A stretch of DNA of 64,000 bases, taken from Coffea arabica (Eukaryota > Streptophyta > Magnoliopsida > Gentianales > Rubiaceae). Below, one piece after another: positions 23,691 to 36,537 of the stretch. Each line of letters starts with the position of its first letter. Positions within the stretch are counted from its first letter, which is position 1. The translations under genes were made by a program, and so were the position numbers. The stretch spans positions 11,843,557 through 11,907,556 of the forward strand of contig NC_092320.1 in assembly GCF_036785885.1 (NCBI RefSeq), given 5' to 3'. Below the pieces are notes generated by a model. That model worked only from the letters and a program-made list of their open reading frames with translations. It did not search any database and had not been told where the DNA came from.

Positions 23691-26476
23691 AGTCGTTGGA
23701 GAATCAAGAGTTGATGTACAGATAGAGCCCTTGTTCTTTCGGGTGTTACTTCACTGTCATTCGTGTTAGTATCTGTTTGCTGATGTTATCTCTGAGAAAT
23801 TGTAATGCTGTGGCTGTAAATGAATGCACTGTTAAACTCGTACACACTCTTAGTAATGATCTATTTTTCCTTTTTTGACCTCTCTTGCTCACTTGATTTT
23901 TACTTATTCATGTGTTACTGAGTATCTATTGGGCAATTGTGGATGGCAATGAAGTTGGTTTGGTCAACTTTGCTTTCCATTACTGCAAATGCTTATGCAT
24001 AAGGAATATTTGTCTGTGGAACGTGAAGTTCTTTACGCATTACTCACTCTAAAACGTTGCTAGTCTTGACATCTTTCATGTACATATTCTTCAAATGGTA
24101 ATAACCAGTCCAAATAAACCTTAGGCTCCTATGTTTTCTGCATATGGGTTGAGTTTGCTCTTATATTCCACAGAGTTAATTCAAAAATAAAATTGTACAT
24201 GTTTGTTAATGAATGAGAAACCATATGAAGGCAAGCTTTGGTTGGACCTAATTTAAAATGCTTGGAGGTTAAGATTGTGGTACTTTTTTCCAGGATGATA
24301 GTTGTGGATATTGAGAAAGGTAACTGATTGCTGATGGAGTTTATTTCATGCTTGGAGAATAGGGTGCAAGAGTTGTTTTCTTGAACGGCCATTGGTGTCT
24401 TATCAAGACTCTTAAATGGCCGTGGATCTAACGATAATGGACCAAAATTTCAGAATCTCGTCCTCCTTAAAAGTCTTGTTGTGCACCTTTGCAGAAATTA
24501 TTGGACGATGTAGCGACACAAAAGGGGGCATTCTTTCTGCTGCACCTCTTGCCTTATATGGTTGAGTGATAAAGTCCCAATAACTTCTGTTGAGCATGTT
24601 ATCATAAATCTGAAATAATTATAAGAAGAATCTACTTGGTCTTCTAGGACATTTCCTGTTGGTGAGATAGCGCATAATGCTACTTAATATTCTTGTGTGG
24701 TTAGAATGTTTTCAAGTCCTGGTTTTGTTCTTACTCGTGCAAATGGTATCATGCCCTTTATGCTATGTCCTTCTTGTTGCTTATTTTACAGCTTTTGCTT
24801 TTGGGACTTTTGGTCAGACTAGGTAGATTTCTATGCCCTTCAACTCATAACTGATAAGGATTATGATAGGCCAGTTAATATGTTGCTAAATGGAAGTTTG
24901 GTTTCTTTTGTAAATTATAGATTATGTTTTATGTCTCTGTTTGTCAATGGTTCAGCAGAGCCTCATTCCTCAACCCTAATCTGTTACCTGCATTCAACAT
25001 GTGCGGTTTTTGGAAGATACAGACTTATTTGCTTCTAGTGCAGTCTGTTTTACGATGGGAGTAAACAATCATAGATGTTAATAGATGCCTTGCTGAGTTG
25101 GAAGATCACAGATGTGAGTGAACAATCATAGATGTTAATGAATGACATTTTCGTAATTATTGTGTGCCCATTTACTGCATTGTGAGTTGGAAGATCTACA
25201 TTTGTAAAATTTCCGATGGCTTTTGAAAAAATTTTAATTGTCAAAAGGTCATCTGGCATAAACCAGCCAAGGAATTGAATGCCAAATGTACTGTTGACGT
25301 TATAAATTTTTCTGTTCTGTGGTTGATCGCATCAGATGCCTTGTAGTTGTCTATTTTAACCAAAACAACTTGTCATTATGTGCTAATTTTATTGCGTTTA
25401 GTAATGTGCTAAATTAGTTGGGACAGGTAAGGAATTGAATGCCAGTCATTGCCCCTATGAAACGGCTGCTTACGGGCCAGGATATGGATGTGGCATTGGA
25501 ATCATTGATGCTTGAAAAGCTATTGGTGAGGCAAACACTTTCGTACCTATAGTTAAAGTGAATGGGCAAGATCTCTTAGGGTGCAATAGAGAATTATGGC
25601 CATGCAAACTCAGATTAGGCTATAGAACCTGCTATACAAGGTTTACTGTTGTACTGAAAGATATAAATGGTCTTACAATTTGATTGAGATCTTAATAAAA
25701 CAATGTATTGGTATAAAGTTACCTTACTGCTTGTTGAATGCATAACAACAAATTGTCAAGTCAGCAGAGGCTAATGGTGGTTTACTGCAAGAGGTTGTGA
25801 TTAGCATTTGAAGTATGAAATGCCAATTCTCTGGATATTAAGGAGTGTAAATCAGGAAAATACCCTTTATTTTGATGCTGGAAACGGAATGGGTAACTTT
25901 CAGGGAAAACAGCTCCGTGATTGGCGTTTCTTTGGACTTTGCCGTGGTGCTTGTGGGATATCTATCAAGATTCAAGACCATGCCGTGGCGTACCTGCTGT
26001 TAACTCTGAAGGGACAGATGTCCATAATTAGTACTGTTTGATGCATACGAGAATGTTGTGATCAACGGCGCCGCCGTTGTCTGAGAAAGGAGTACGAAGA
26101 TTTGTCAGTTGAGTGAGTCGAAACTGCTTGCCTGTTTCAAATGGTTCTAGTCCTGTTCAATTTCATGACTTGGCTTTCAATCTGCACAAAGTAGAGTGCA
26201 TGTTATGTTTATCTTTGAAATGTAGCTTTACTACTCTTTTTTTTTTTTTTTCCTTTTTCCCCCCGCCGTATTGAAATTTTGGAAAGATGTTAAGATATAA
26301 ATAATATGCAGGGACGTTCGTGGTAGGACTGTGTTTAAGTTGAGAGCCTTCTTTTGCCGATCTTGGGAGTACTGTGACGATATTGTCTTGACTTCAATAT
26401 TGTGACTTTACACATCACATGCATACAGACCAGTTAAAATAAGGTAAAAATAAAAAAATTTTCTCTTTAAACTAAA
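23691..26476. other. 3' flank of the TMEM230-like gene and intergenic DNA
   Basis: The first about 160 bp are the 3' UTR, conserved in the copy at 27.5 kb. A local tandem duplication is at about 25058-25140 (AACAATCATAGATGTTAAT twice). A short block at 25157-25180 is also present in the downstream copy. No other gene is recognised. Confidence 0.45.
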
Positions 26477-27453
26477 GGGTTAATTTCACATACCCCTGAG
26501 GTTTTTAACAATTACAGAAAGCTCCCCTCAAGTTCTAAAAATTACACTTATCTTCCCTATTTTCACTATTTAAGTAACATTTTAGATCCAAAAGGCTGTA
26601 CTTTTTCTCAAAATTTCTATAATGCCCTTGAGTTATAATTCATAACAAAAATGTAAAGGAAAAAATGGTTTACAGTCTTTATTTCATTTATCTTTATTTC
26701 CTACCCCTATTACCTACTTATCAAATATTCCTCTTTTACATAAAAATTTTTATCTAATATTCCTACTTATCAAAATTCTTATCATTTATCTAATATTCCT
26801 CTTTTACATAAAAATTTTTAATGCAGACCATTGTATTAACTATAAATGCTACATCATATATCTAAAAACTTACCTACAATCTGATAACAATATCAGATTT
26901 TACTTATATATACTACAATATTCATCAATATTCCTAAATTTCAATTCCATGGCTACCACCTTTTTAATACAAAATAATATAAACCATCACTACTAATATC
27001 AATATCCAATATATTCCATTGGCACAGAGTTCAAAATCAATCAAATTCTCTCTATAGGAATAATATCAATAATTGTAAATAAAAAATAGAAACACAATGC
27101 AGTTATAAATATATATCAAGAACACTTTTTTTCATGATAACCATAATAGTATAACTTATATATAAGATACTAAGATACTAAGATGTATAAGTATTTGTGG
27201 TTTAGTGTGTATGATGATTTTATTAGTAGCGATAGTATACATTTGGTTGATAATAATAGATGAATGAGTTTGAAAGAAAAATAGATATATGAGAAAGAAA
27301 ATAGATAGTTAAATAGAAAAGACTGTGGTTTGAATTATTGGTTAATAATCGATGAGAGAGTTTTAATATTTAATAGAGTTTTTCACTGAATTAACAATTA
27401 ATAAAGGGCATTATTATCTTTTTATCACAATAACAGAGGTTTCTGTAATTATG
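26477..27453. mobile_element. Truncated TIR element related to the one at 10.2 kb
   Basis: The left end GGGTTAATTTCACATACC, followed by AATTACAGAAAGCTCCCC, is like the termini of the 10.2-kb element. Near the right end the inverted counterpart TTTCTGTAATTA is present at about 27438-27451, but the outermost 30 or so bases are missing. The sequence passes straight into the duplicated TMEM230-like exon. The interior is AT-rich and non-coding. Confidence 0.5.
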
Positions 27454-27716
27454 TAAGGGTTACAAAGGTTTCTCTTTCTCCAACATTCCTCCTGTGTAGA
27501 GTCGTTGGAGAATCAAGAGTTGATGTACAGATAAAGCCCTTGTTCTTTCGGGTGTTACTTCACTGTCATTCGTGTTAGTATCTGTTTGCTGATGTTATCT
27601 CTGAAAAATGGTATCTGTTTGCTGATGTTATCTCTGAGAAATGGTAATGCTATGGCTGTAAATGAATGCACTGTTAAACTCGTACACACTCTTATTGTGT
27701 GCCCATTTACTGCAAT
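27454..27716 (+). pseudogene. Partial chimeric copy of the TMEM230-like last exon and 3' flank
   Basis: Bases 27454-27694 match 23645-23852: the last coding bases through the TAG stop, then the 3' UTR, nearly identical. The match then jumps to 25157-25180 of the parent locus (TTATTGTGTGCCCATTTACT). The copy also has a private 33-bp tandem duplication (27578-27610 and 27611-27643). It starts exactly where the preceding TIR element is truncated. It lacks exon 1 and most of exon 2, so it cannot encode the protein. Confidence 0.85.
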
Positions 27717-30412
27717 GTAAATGTAATTTTTGTGCAATGTAATTTTGTTTAGTTCAAACAGTTATCCTCTGGTAATCTTATCATTCTTGTGCAATGTAGT
27801 TTAGTTTAGTTCAAACAGTTATCCAATTGCTATCTTGTTGCTAATCTTATTATTGTATTGGAAACCTCAAAATACACTATAGATTAGAAGATTGTTCTTC
27901 CTCGATGTAGAAATGGATAACTAGCCACTTGGATACACCTTTTCTTTGGTACTGGGATACACTTCATAGTTAATTCCCGTGAAAAATAGATGTATTACCA
28001 ACATCTGAACTTTTAATTTGTTCATATTGGTCGTTGCAATTGCCGTGGTCAAATGAAAAAAGGCAAAGAAGAATTAGTTTGATCTCACTAGGCTTGCTTG
28101 GATTTGAATTATTTAGAAAAAAAATCTTTTTTTTAAAGATTTTTAAACACGTTTTTTAATCATCTTTTTACAATATGCAGTATCTTACAAAAAAAAAAAA
28201 TAATGATGCGTGGGAAAAAATTTGCTAGATAGTCTCCACTAACAAATGTAAACTAGGGTAGAACACGTACCGCTCTGATGTGAAACGATAGGAAGGTCCA
28301 CAGATGGTAATTCATGTGATTATAATAGCAGTTAATATGCTATGCATCATCGTACATCGTGGCGTTCACAGTTGTGCTTAGCTATGGCGGATAAAACTAC
28401 AAACCCCAAAAATATCTCCATCCAATACCCTGACCCACAATTGAAACAAGGCCAAAAGGGAGACCACTAAAATTTGTTAATTATACAGCTACTGTGAAAA
28501 TTCAATATGGCCAATTATTCAGCTGTTAAGATAAGTAATGGAATTGTGCAGCTACGAGATCTTTATTTAGCACATTACTTGTTCGATCTATTTTCTCCAT
28601 GATTTTCTAATTGGCACCCTTTAATGTGGATAAAAAAAACAATCTGCTTCATTAATGCATTAATTATTTCATATTTTGGAAAGCTATTTTTAAGAGATTC
28701 ACATGCTGAATGACATACCTAAACTTAAGATACATACACTTAGGGGAGCAATTTGGAACTATGAAAATTCTAACTCATATTTAAAATGCTCAATGCTTAG
28801 AGAAAACCTATTAAAGTCAAAACAAATGCAAAAATCCAAGAACGAAATTATCATTTCAGTTGAAAATGTTCTTGTATTGGAAGTTCGAACCATTTTAATT
28901 TTCAACATGGTTTCACACTAAAATCATTAATTTTAGTTTTGACTAGTGTGTAAAAAGTCACGAGAAGTACGTTAAATTCATTTATCAAATAAAGAAAAAA
29001 TAAAAACTAGTAAACTAAACAAATACAATTTGTTAAATTATGAGAATTATAATATCGGATATGATATGCTTATTTTGTTGATTTTTTTGAATTTATCTTT
29101 TTTTGATTTTTTTTTTTACAAATATGAAAATTTTAGTGTTCCATGTCTTCTTCCAAAATAAATTGTATTTTTCCTTCCAAATTGTCATTTTATGGGAAGA
29201 AAAAGTTCAAAGTTCATAATGGTATCTTTTAAAAAAAAAAAAAGAAAAAGCCATAATGGTTGCTTTGGTTTAGAATTTGGAAACCTACCATTTCTCTAAA
29301 GTTAAAAAAAACAAATGTATAAAAATAAATCACTTTAAGAAGTTTGACAATATCATGTATCTTTTAGACATAATAATAATAAAAACAATATAGCACAAAG
29401 TTGGCCAAACTTTTGTTCTTAGTTTGAAAATAAATTATTAGATTTCTAAACTTATGTTGCCAAAAAAAAAAAAAAATACACACACACACATGCATGCACA
29501 ACAATAAACGAAAAACGAAAAGATAGAAAAAAAAAAGGAGATGATGTTGAAGTACAAATAGCCAAACTTTCACCCCATCTTTGTTAGTTTATTTGAAATA
29601 GTCTTTTTTTTTAATCATTTGCAAAATTCTTTCCTTACTAAAAGTTTTTCAAAATTAAAGACGTTGCCTCTTAAATACTAGAATTCATCATAATAACTTT
29701 ATCCATATTAACAAGTGCCGATTAGCCACCAGCTAACATTTAATCACAACTTTCCATTTAGGCTAATGCATTCAACTACAACATAAATAATTATGCCAGG
29801 GTGTTATCTATTTGGCATAATTACAACTATCTATGTTGTCTGTATAGTATGTCAAAGTGTTATCCTTATCCTAAAATTATAAGATGATTTTTTTTTTTTT
29901 TTTTTTGTTTGGTAAGAATGAGACAATCCTTTTCATACAATCAGGAATTTCTAAAGGGTTCACATAACAAAACAAACCATGGAATAAAAATATAGTACTA
30001 GTAGAAGTGTAGAACTGTAGAAGGAAGCCATCGGAATTTTACGAATCATATGTGGCTGTCTCTGTAATAGTAAAACATTCTCATGGGAGGTTACAGTAAT
30101 TTATTTTAATCCAACGTATGAAAATAAATAAACAAATAAATAAAAGACCTATGCCTGTCCTTGGTGTCTGCTTAAATAAATTTTAAAAAAAAGTACACCA
30201 TCCAGTTCTCGCAGCAGCTCCGCTCACACTCTTCACTTCACTTTACTCAAAACTCCACTCCCCTTTCCTACTTCTTCCGCAGAACCTTCTCCCAGTCTCT
30301 AAACGCCAATAGCACCCACCAGATTCCAATCCTTTCCCGACAAGTAAAGGACAAAAAAAAGATAAATTTTTAAGATTTCTTTTCTTTCCTTAGATTTCAC
30401 GAAAAAGTAGGA
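27717..30412. other. AT-rich intergenic DNA
   Basis: A small tandem repeat is at about 27731-27825 (TTTAGTTCAAACAGTTATCC twice). Otherwise there are A/T homopolymers and no protein-like frames. The last about 230 bp are the probable promoter and CT-rich leader of the next gene. Confidence 0.4.
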
Positions 30413-32319
30413 ATGCCGGCGAACGTGGAATCGAAGCCACCTCCGAGGATCGGCAAGATCGGACCTTACACCGTCTTCATAACCCCTCCTTCTACTCCCT
30501 CCACTCCTACAACTCCCAGTCCCCGACCCCTCTCCGACTCTCCCAAGAAAACCGTTCCCGCTTCTCCGCTTGCATCGCCTGCCCCTGTTCAGCGGCCATC
30601 TCAGTCTCATTCTCCTCCGCCTCCTGCGGTTCAGGCTCCGCCTTCGCAGTTTTATAGCACTAAACCATCCCACAAGTCTCATTCGACTTTTGGGTTCTTC
30701 TGGGATGCCGTCGCTAAAGTTCAAAATGGTAAATTTTTTTTTTCCTTTTGTTAAATAAATCTAGAGCTGATAATTTTTTTTTTTTTTTGGTTAGATTCAG
30801 GATTTGGGTATTTTTGCTTGTTTTTTCCTTTTGTTTGTAAAAGGTTTTGATTTAACTTAATTTTCTTTTTATAGCTCACGCGAGTTTGGATGAGCACGTG
30901 GCGTATTTGTTCGGGTTGAATCAGTCCAAGTATCAATGGGCACTCGATGATTTCTATGAAACAAAGGGAACTGTAAGTTTTTATCTCTTCTTTTCTGTTA
31001 CCCATCTAGATAAATTCAGCTTATAGGTATTTCCTTTTTAGCTAATAATGCTTGCTAATCAAGGATTGGAGTCTTACATTGTTTCACTGGTAATGACTGT
31101 TAGAATGTAGTTTCTTGATTGCAGTTTTTGAGCATGTAGGGGTGAGAGACGAATGCTCTAGTTGACTTTTTAGCGGAAGTTTTCAAGTTTGATCTTGATT
31201 ATTTAAAAGTATTAAAAATGGAAAACTTATGTGAACTACAAGTAGAAGATATATGCCAAATTGTAATCCAAAGGTAAAGACCAGGTTACCAAAGATATGA
31301 TCTTAGCCCCCACAATGGAGTATGTTCAATTTAGTAATATTGAGAAAGTTTGCTTTACTTCTTGCCCATGCCTGAGTTCAAACTGAAAGGATGGAATTGG
31401 CAATAGTTTATGGTTTTCATGCAATTTCTGAGATTCCACCAAAGAGGCAGGACACAAGTGGATCCTAGTTCTATCAGGACTTTCTGATGTAGTTGGGAAG
31501 AATAGTAGATTATGGATGTCATACTATTTCTTAGACACTGGCGAAGAGTCAGGATAATAAGTAGATCCTAGTTCTATCAGTACATTTTCATGGATCATCT
31601 TACAACTTGAAATTTTCAATAAGCAAATTGCTTACCATATTCTAGCTTAAATAATCTGTAGACACTAATATCCCTTTTACATTGTCATTCAAATGGGAAT
31701 TTGGGAATTAAAGTCTTTAGTTAGTATGCTAGGGGACCAAGGATGCCTCTGAAGTGGATCTGGACCAAAATAGCACAGCACTCAGATGTAGTACTGCAGA
31801 CTAGGGGGATGACTGGCTTTTAGTATTTTTTGCTTTTAGTTTTCTCTTTCTCTTTTTGCTTTTATCAATTTAACTTTTGATTTTTTGCGTTGGAGGGATG
31901 GGTGGGGTTGGAGCTGTTGGAAGTGAGCACTGTAAAGGAGTATTTTTATAGGTTTTGTTTTGTCAATTCTCCAAAGGATCTTGCTGAAGAGAGTAATTGC
32001 ATTTGTCTTTCTGTGGATGATGAATAATGTTGAATTTCAACGATTTCAACAAAAAGGATCAAGAAATTCTTAATCATTTCTTGAAATGTTTTGTGTTACC
32101 AGAAGTGAAGTTTCTGTATATGGTGTCTTGTTGATTCCATTTTGAACTCAATATTCAATTTCAGTTAATGCCAATGCAAAATCTTATGAATATATCTGAA
32201 AGTTATGAAATCATACCCTAGTCAGTATGGCCTAGCATTTGACACTCATTTCTGACTGCTGGCAGAATCCAGGGGATTCAAAGGCAAAAGGTTTATCTGA
32301 TAAGGCGCAGAACGTGTAA
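30413..32319 (+). CDS. Conserved plant protein of unknown function, Pro/Ser-rich N-terminus (3 exons)
   Basis: Exons 30413-30728, 30875-30972 and 32266-32319 join in frame with GT-AG introns to give 155 residues. Residues 1-90 are low-complexity and rich in Pro, Ser and Thr around a short conserved start (PPRIGKIGPYTVFITPP). Residues about 93-139 form a conserved block: FGFFWDAVAKVQNAH, SLDEHVAYLFGLNQSKYQWA and LDDFYETKG. The tail ends in SDKAQNV. I recognise the block as typical of a small plant-specific family without an assigned function. There is no signal peptide or membrane span. The last exon is short and was chosen because its phase fits and its acceptor TGGCAG is good; an extra small exon inside the 1.3-kb intron 2 is possible. 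Confidence 0.8.
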
Positions 32320-34323
32320 TTTGCTTGATGGGCTGGTACTTTAATGTTAACCATATCTTTCTTGCATTGACATGTACTCTTAAGGTGAGGTCCTGGTAAA
32401 TTGGAACATTGTTGTCGTTCAGGGCAGATGACAAGCCATTGATGCCACCTGAAATTCCTGTCAAGTACATGATGTATTTCATAAGAGAATTACCTGCTAA
32501 ATGCTTAAAAAGCTCTTCTCAAATGCACTATCTGTTTGAGTTTTCAGCTATTATAAGAACTAGGGGATTTCTAGTGATTAAGCACTGGTTTCTATAGTCT
32601 TTTGAAGTCACTACTGTATTTTTTGGGCTAAGCCTTCATGTTGATAGTCTCAGTTGAGCAACCACCCATTATCAGCTAGTGTTGTTACCCTGAGTGGTGA
32701 AGTTTATATCAATTGGCTTTGTATTTGTATTATTAGCGTTTAAGGAAATCAATTTCCAAGTTCAAGAATATGGTGGTGCATTTTCCGTTATTTTTTTGCT
32801 TCTGCTTCTTGCCTAATATAATATCTTTGGGTGTCTGAAACTCGAAACTAGCTTTGCAAATATCCTCATAGCTTTAAGTCGATTGCTTTTGCACCAAAAA
32901 AAAAAAAAAGGAATTGTTATCCTCCTTACGTGCCAATTGTTAGTATGTGGGCTCACCGATCACATTTATGCATTTTTATGGATTTTTTTTTTTAATGTTG
33001 CTTCAAGATAAATTTTTTTTTTCAAAACTTCAGAAAATTGATAAGAATATTGGGAAAATAGAAAAAAGTCAAAAAGTTCCAACACAAAAATGCCCCAAAG
33101 GCTCAACCCCCGGATTTGTGGTTCCTTTGGTGGGAAACTAGTAGTGATACGGTCGACTCCGCCCTGATTAGCTTGGCACCCAAGGGCAGCTGACGGAACA
33201 TGGCAGAGAGGAGTAGAAATGGCTCTAGTGTCAAATTTGCAGAGTATCACTTAAATGTATGCCTGATGACAAATATGCCTAAGGAGCGAGATCCAAAATT
33301 TCAAGATATTCAGGATCATCACTATTTCCACATATGAAATCAAAGCTAGCAGAGATGGATTATTCAATAAAGATGCTGCTTCATTATTACAAATATAGTA
33401 GTAACACCAACTAAAACTCCCTGAGCTATTCCCGGACGGATAAAATGTCCTGCTGTTCTCTGCAAGAAGCTAGCAGAAACACAAGTACATAATAGGTAAA
33501 CCACGTAAATCTACTCAGAAACTATCATGGGTTCACTTCATTTGCTTCAGTCTCAAGTTCCTCCCTGTGGGAGTAGTAGAAGGCTTCCCCTGTAAAGAAT
33601 CCAAAGGCATCGGAGTATGGTATCCACAATGTGCTTTTAAACTGCACAGCACACTTTCAGGTGAAGGATCACTTTTCCGAAGTTTCAAAGATAGATTCTT
33701 CCACTTGAAGACAACGCACCTTTCTTCAACTTTAGGCAATGGATCTCAATTATCAACTTTCGCGTTTGAATGGATGTTACAGTAGTAGAGGTAACTGGTA
33801 ATGTCGTCTAAGTCAACTTCAGCAACCAGTCTCTGTGTGTATAAAAATACAATAATGGTTGGAGGGTTTTCTTTACTTTTCTTTCTTTCCACGAGGAGCT
33901 GGAGTTTTTCTACTATCATTATCAAGCAACAGCTCATGCCAAAAAATAAGAAATGCTGCACATAAATAAGAAACAACATGAATTAATACCTTTTTTTTAT
34001 TTATTCACGAAATAAAACGTTTATATACCTCCTATCTTTATTGCATCAACCTTCAATTCAATCAATTCGACCAGGTGGTTATCACCATCCTATCTTGAAA
34101 TCTATTCTTATTGATCTGCCGTCACTCGTTAGGATTACCACTTGACCATTAACAAAGCCTCAAGTCCAAAAGTTCAAGCAGCCGCTTTGTCCCAGTCCTC
34201 TTCAAGATAACAACTTTTACGTCCTTTAGATCTTTCAGCCAAAACTGAATCCAAAAGCTTATGTTGTATAATGGCTTTTGGGTAATTTAATTTGTTATTC
34301 CATCTTCCATGGAATTCCACATC
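32320..34323. other. Intergenic region, no gene called
   Basis: A minus-strand frame at 33533-33739 (ends in GRNLRLKQMK) looks mildly protein-like and could be a terminal exon, but no partner exon or family is evident. An A-tract is at 32896-32909. Nothing else is supported. Confidence 0.35.
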
Positions 34324-36073
34324 TTTTTTTTAACTCAACAATAGAAATTGGCTACTTTATTCTGAAGCATCTGTATAGAATCAGCTATGATTACAGGTAC
34401 CAAAGAAAAAAATTTCACCTACTTCTGGCTCCCCTAGGGCAGCTATACAACATTTTTATCAACATCCGAAGTGGTCCTCGGCAACTGCATGTTTACTATG
34501 TCGTCTCTAGGCAGACAAGGAATCGATGCATTATCCAACTCCTTGGCCATCTGCATAGTTTCAGGTAGAAGAAGGTGGTCATTCTTCGTAGTCTTCAGCA
34601 AGATCAAGTATAGGACACCAGCCAAATTTATTACCATGCCCAAAACTCCTAAAACTCCACAAAAAGTAGTACCAATGACGCTGAAATTGCTACGACGAAG
34701 AGCTGTTACCAACTTTTCTGCCAGATAATACATATTAATGCCCATTATGAGAGAGCTAATAATCCAAGCTGCTGCAGAGATGGAAATGGAGTTAGCATGC
34801 ATTCCCGTCTTAGTTTTGCAACTCGTAAACCTCAGAAGTGGAATGAGTGCGAATGGAAGTTCAAACGACAACATCATTGATGCAATAATGATTAGATTTC
34901 CAGCACCAGAAGAGCCTCCAATAATTGCTACCAATAGACTAGGGATTATGGCTAAGCATCGAGCTGAAAAATTCCGGATCCATGGTTTCATTCCCAAATC
35001 AAGAAATCCTTGCATAACATATTGCCCAGCATATGTTCCGGTAATTGTAGAACTTTGTCCTGATGCAAGCAAAGCAATTGCAAACACTTTGGAGCTCCAA
35101 CTTCCTAAAATATGCTTAAGCAAGAATGAGGCTTTGTTCAAATCCAAGTCTTGACAATTCTGCTTGTCATCTTGGTTCAGATTTGAGGATTTGCAAACTG
35201 CACCACTTGCTGAAATAATCGATACATTGATGAGGAAGGCCACCATTAAGGCAAATCCACTTTCCATTATATAATATCTGCAAGCCTCTTTGATTCCAAC
35301 AACAGATCGTGGAATTTTCCTTGATAAGACCAATGCTGAGTGGACGAAAAGATTATGCGGCATAACCATTGCACCAAGCAATGAAATAGCTAGTTTAGTA
35401 GCACTACTTCCCTTGAGCTGAGGAACAAAAAGGCCATTAATAACCTCTGAAGATTTTGGTTTTGCATAGCCAAGCTCCACAAAGAAGCATCCAGCAATTG
35501 TAAACGCCAAGAAAGCAATAAAGATTTCAAGTTTTCTAACCCCATATTGCTGTAACATTAGCAAAACTAATGTACTTAGCCCTGTGATTAGCATCCCCCA
35601 CCATAAAGGAATTTTGAAGAGCATGTTCAAAGCAAATGCTGTTCCAATCACTTCAGGTATATCACATGCAACAATAGCAATTTCAGCAAGAATCCATAGA
35701 ATAAAGTTGGTCACCTCGGATACTCCTTCCTACAGTGCTCTGCTAGATGCTTTCCTGTAACAACACCTAAATTTGCCGCCAGAGATTGGATTATCAGAGC
35801 TGCAAAGGATGCCAATAGTATGATCCAAAGTAAACCATACTTGTACTGGGCTCTTGCTTGGAGATCAGTTTGAAAGTTTCCAGGGTCAATGTAGGCAATA
35901 GAAACTAGAAACCCAGGACCCATATACGCAAATAGATTCTTCCAGCTTTTTTGGTCGGGCACTACAATTTGATCATATTCGATGTTGTCAATGAGTGGTT
36001 CATTGGCAAGACTAGTCCGATTTCCAGAGCTGTTGCTGTTCAATTCTACTGCATCAAAAGTTACATCCGCCAT
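34324..36073 (-). pseudogene. Intronless, frameshifted NRAMP metal transporter copy (NRAMP1/6 type)
   Basis: Two abutting frames encode one NRAMP protein. The first (ATG 36073 to 35711) holds the N-terminus with DPGN in span 1. The second (from about 35713 to stop 34443) holds the rest, including MPHNLF and the signature [23 protein letters not shown] proteins are proton-coupled importers of Fe2+, Mn2+ and other divalent metals; the sequence is closest to the Arabidopsis NRAMP1/6 group, about 540 residues with 11-12 spans. The frame breaks at CCGAGGTGACC (about 35711-35716), where one base is missing. No introns are present, whereas NRAMP1/6-group genes are intron-rich, as I recall. An AATAAA lies at 34361-34356 and an 8-base A-tract at 34331-34324 after the stop. 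Together these point to a reverse-transcribed copy. The DLQAGA motif reads DLQARA. A single assembly error at the frameshift remains possible. Confidence 0.85.
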
Positions 36074-36212
36074 CTCGACTTATCTGTTCTTTCTTGAGAT
36101 TAATAAAAAAAAAAAAACAGGTTCTAGTAATTTAACTGCATTCTATGGGTTGGGTTGGGTTGGGAACAACAATTTTTTTCGCTAATGAAGCCAAATCAAG
36201 TGAGCTAGCTTG

Positions 36213-36222
36213 TGTTTATATA
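36213..36222 (-). promoter_or_regulatory. TATA-like box upstream of the NRAMP copy
   Basis: On the minus strand the sequence reads CTATATAAAC, about 140 bp upstream of the NRAMP ATG, a plausible distance for a leader of about 110 nt. If the gene is a retrocopy, this box came from the insertion site or from an upstream start of the parent transcript. Confidence 0.4.
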
Positions 36223-36537
36223 GCCTCAGAAAATCATACGCGACAGGGGCATGAGAGCCGAAGTCAATTAGGATACGGGGAGCAAACCTTTTAGGTGTCG
36301 GATCCACCATACGGGGGCATGGTGGATGCTATTTAACAGTCTTATCTCTGAGCCTGAGGCTTCCTTGTATTCATATATTACGGAAACCTTTATGGTGTCG
36401 AATTTGTAAAGGATAATAAGGTATCATGCTCCTGCTAATTTACTTATTTATACAGGAAGTTGCCAGCTAATTAATTCATATTCTTTAGTTTTGTTTAGGG
36501 TTTTGAGTTCACCTAATTTACACCAGGAAGCTACCTA

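Noticed and set aside
33533-33739. Minus-strand frame that looks mildly protein-like
   Set aside because: No family, no partner exon and no ATG in a good context.
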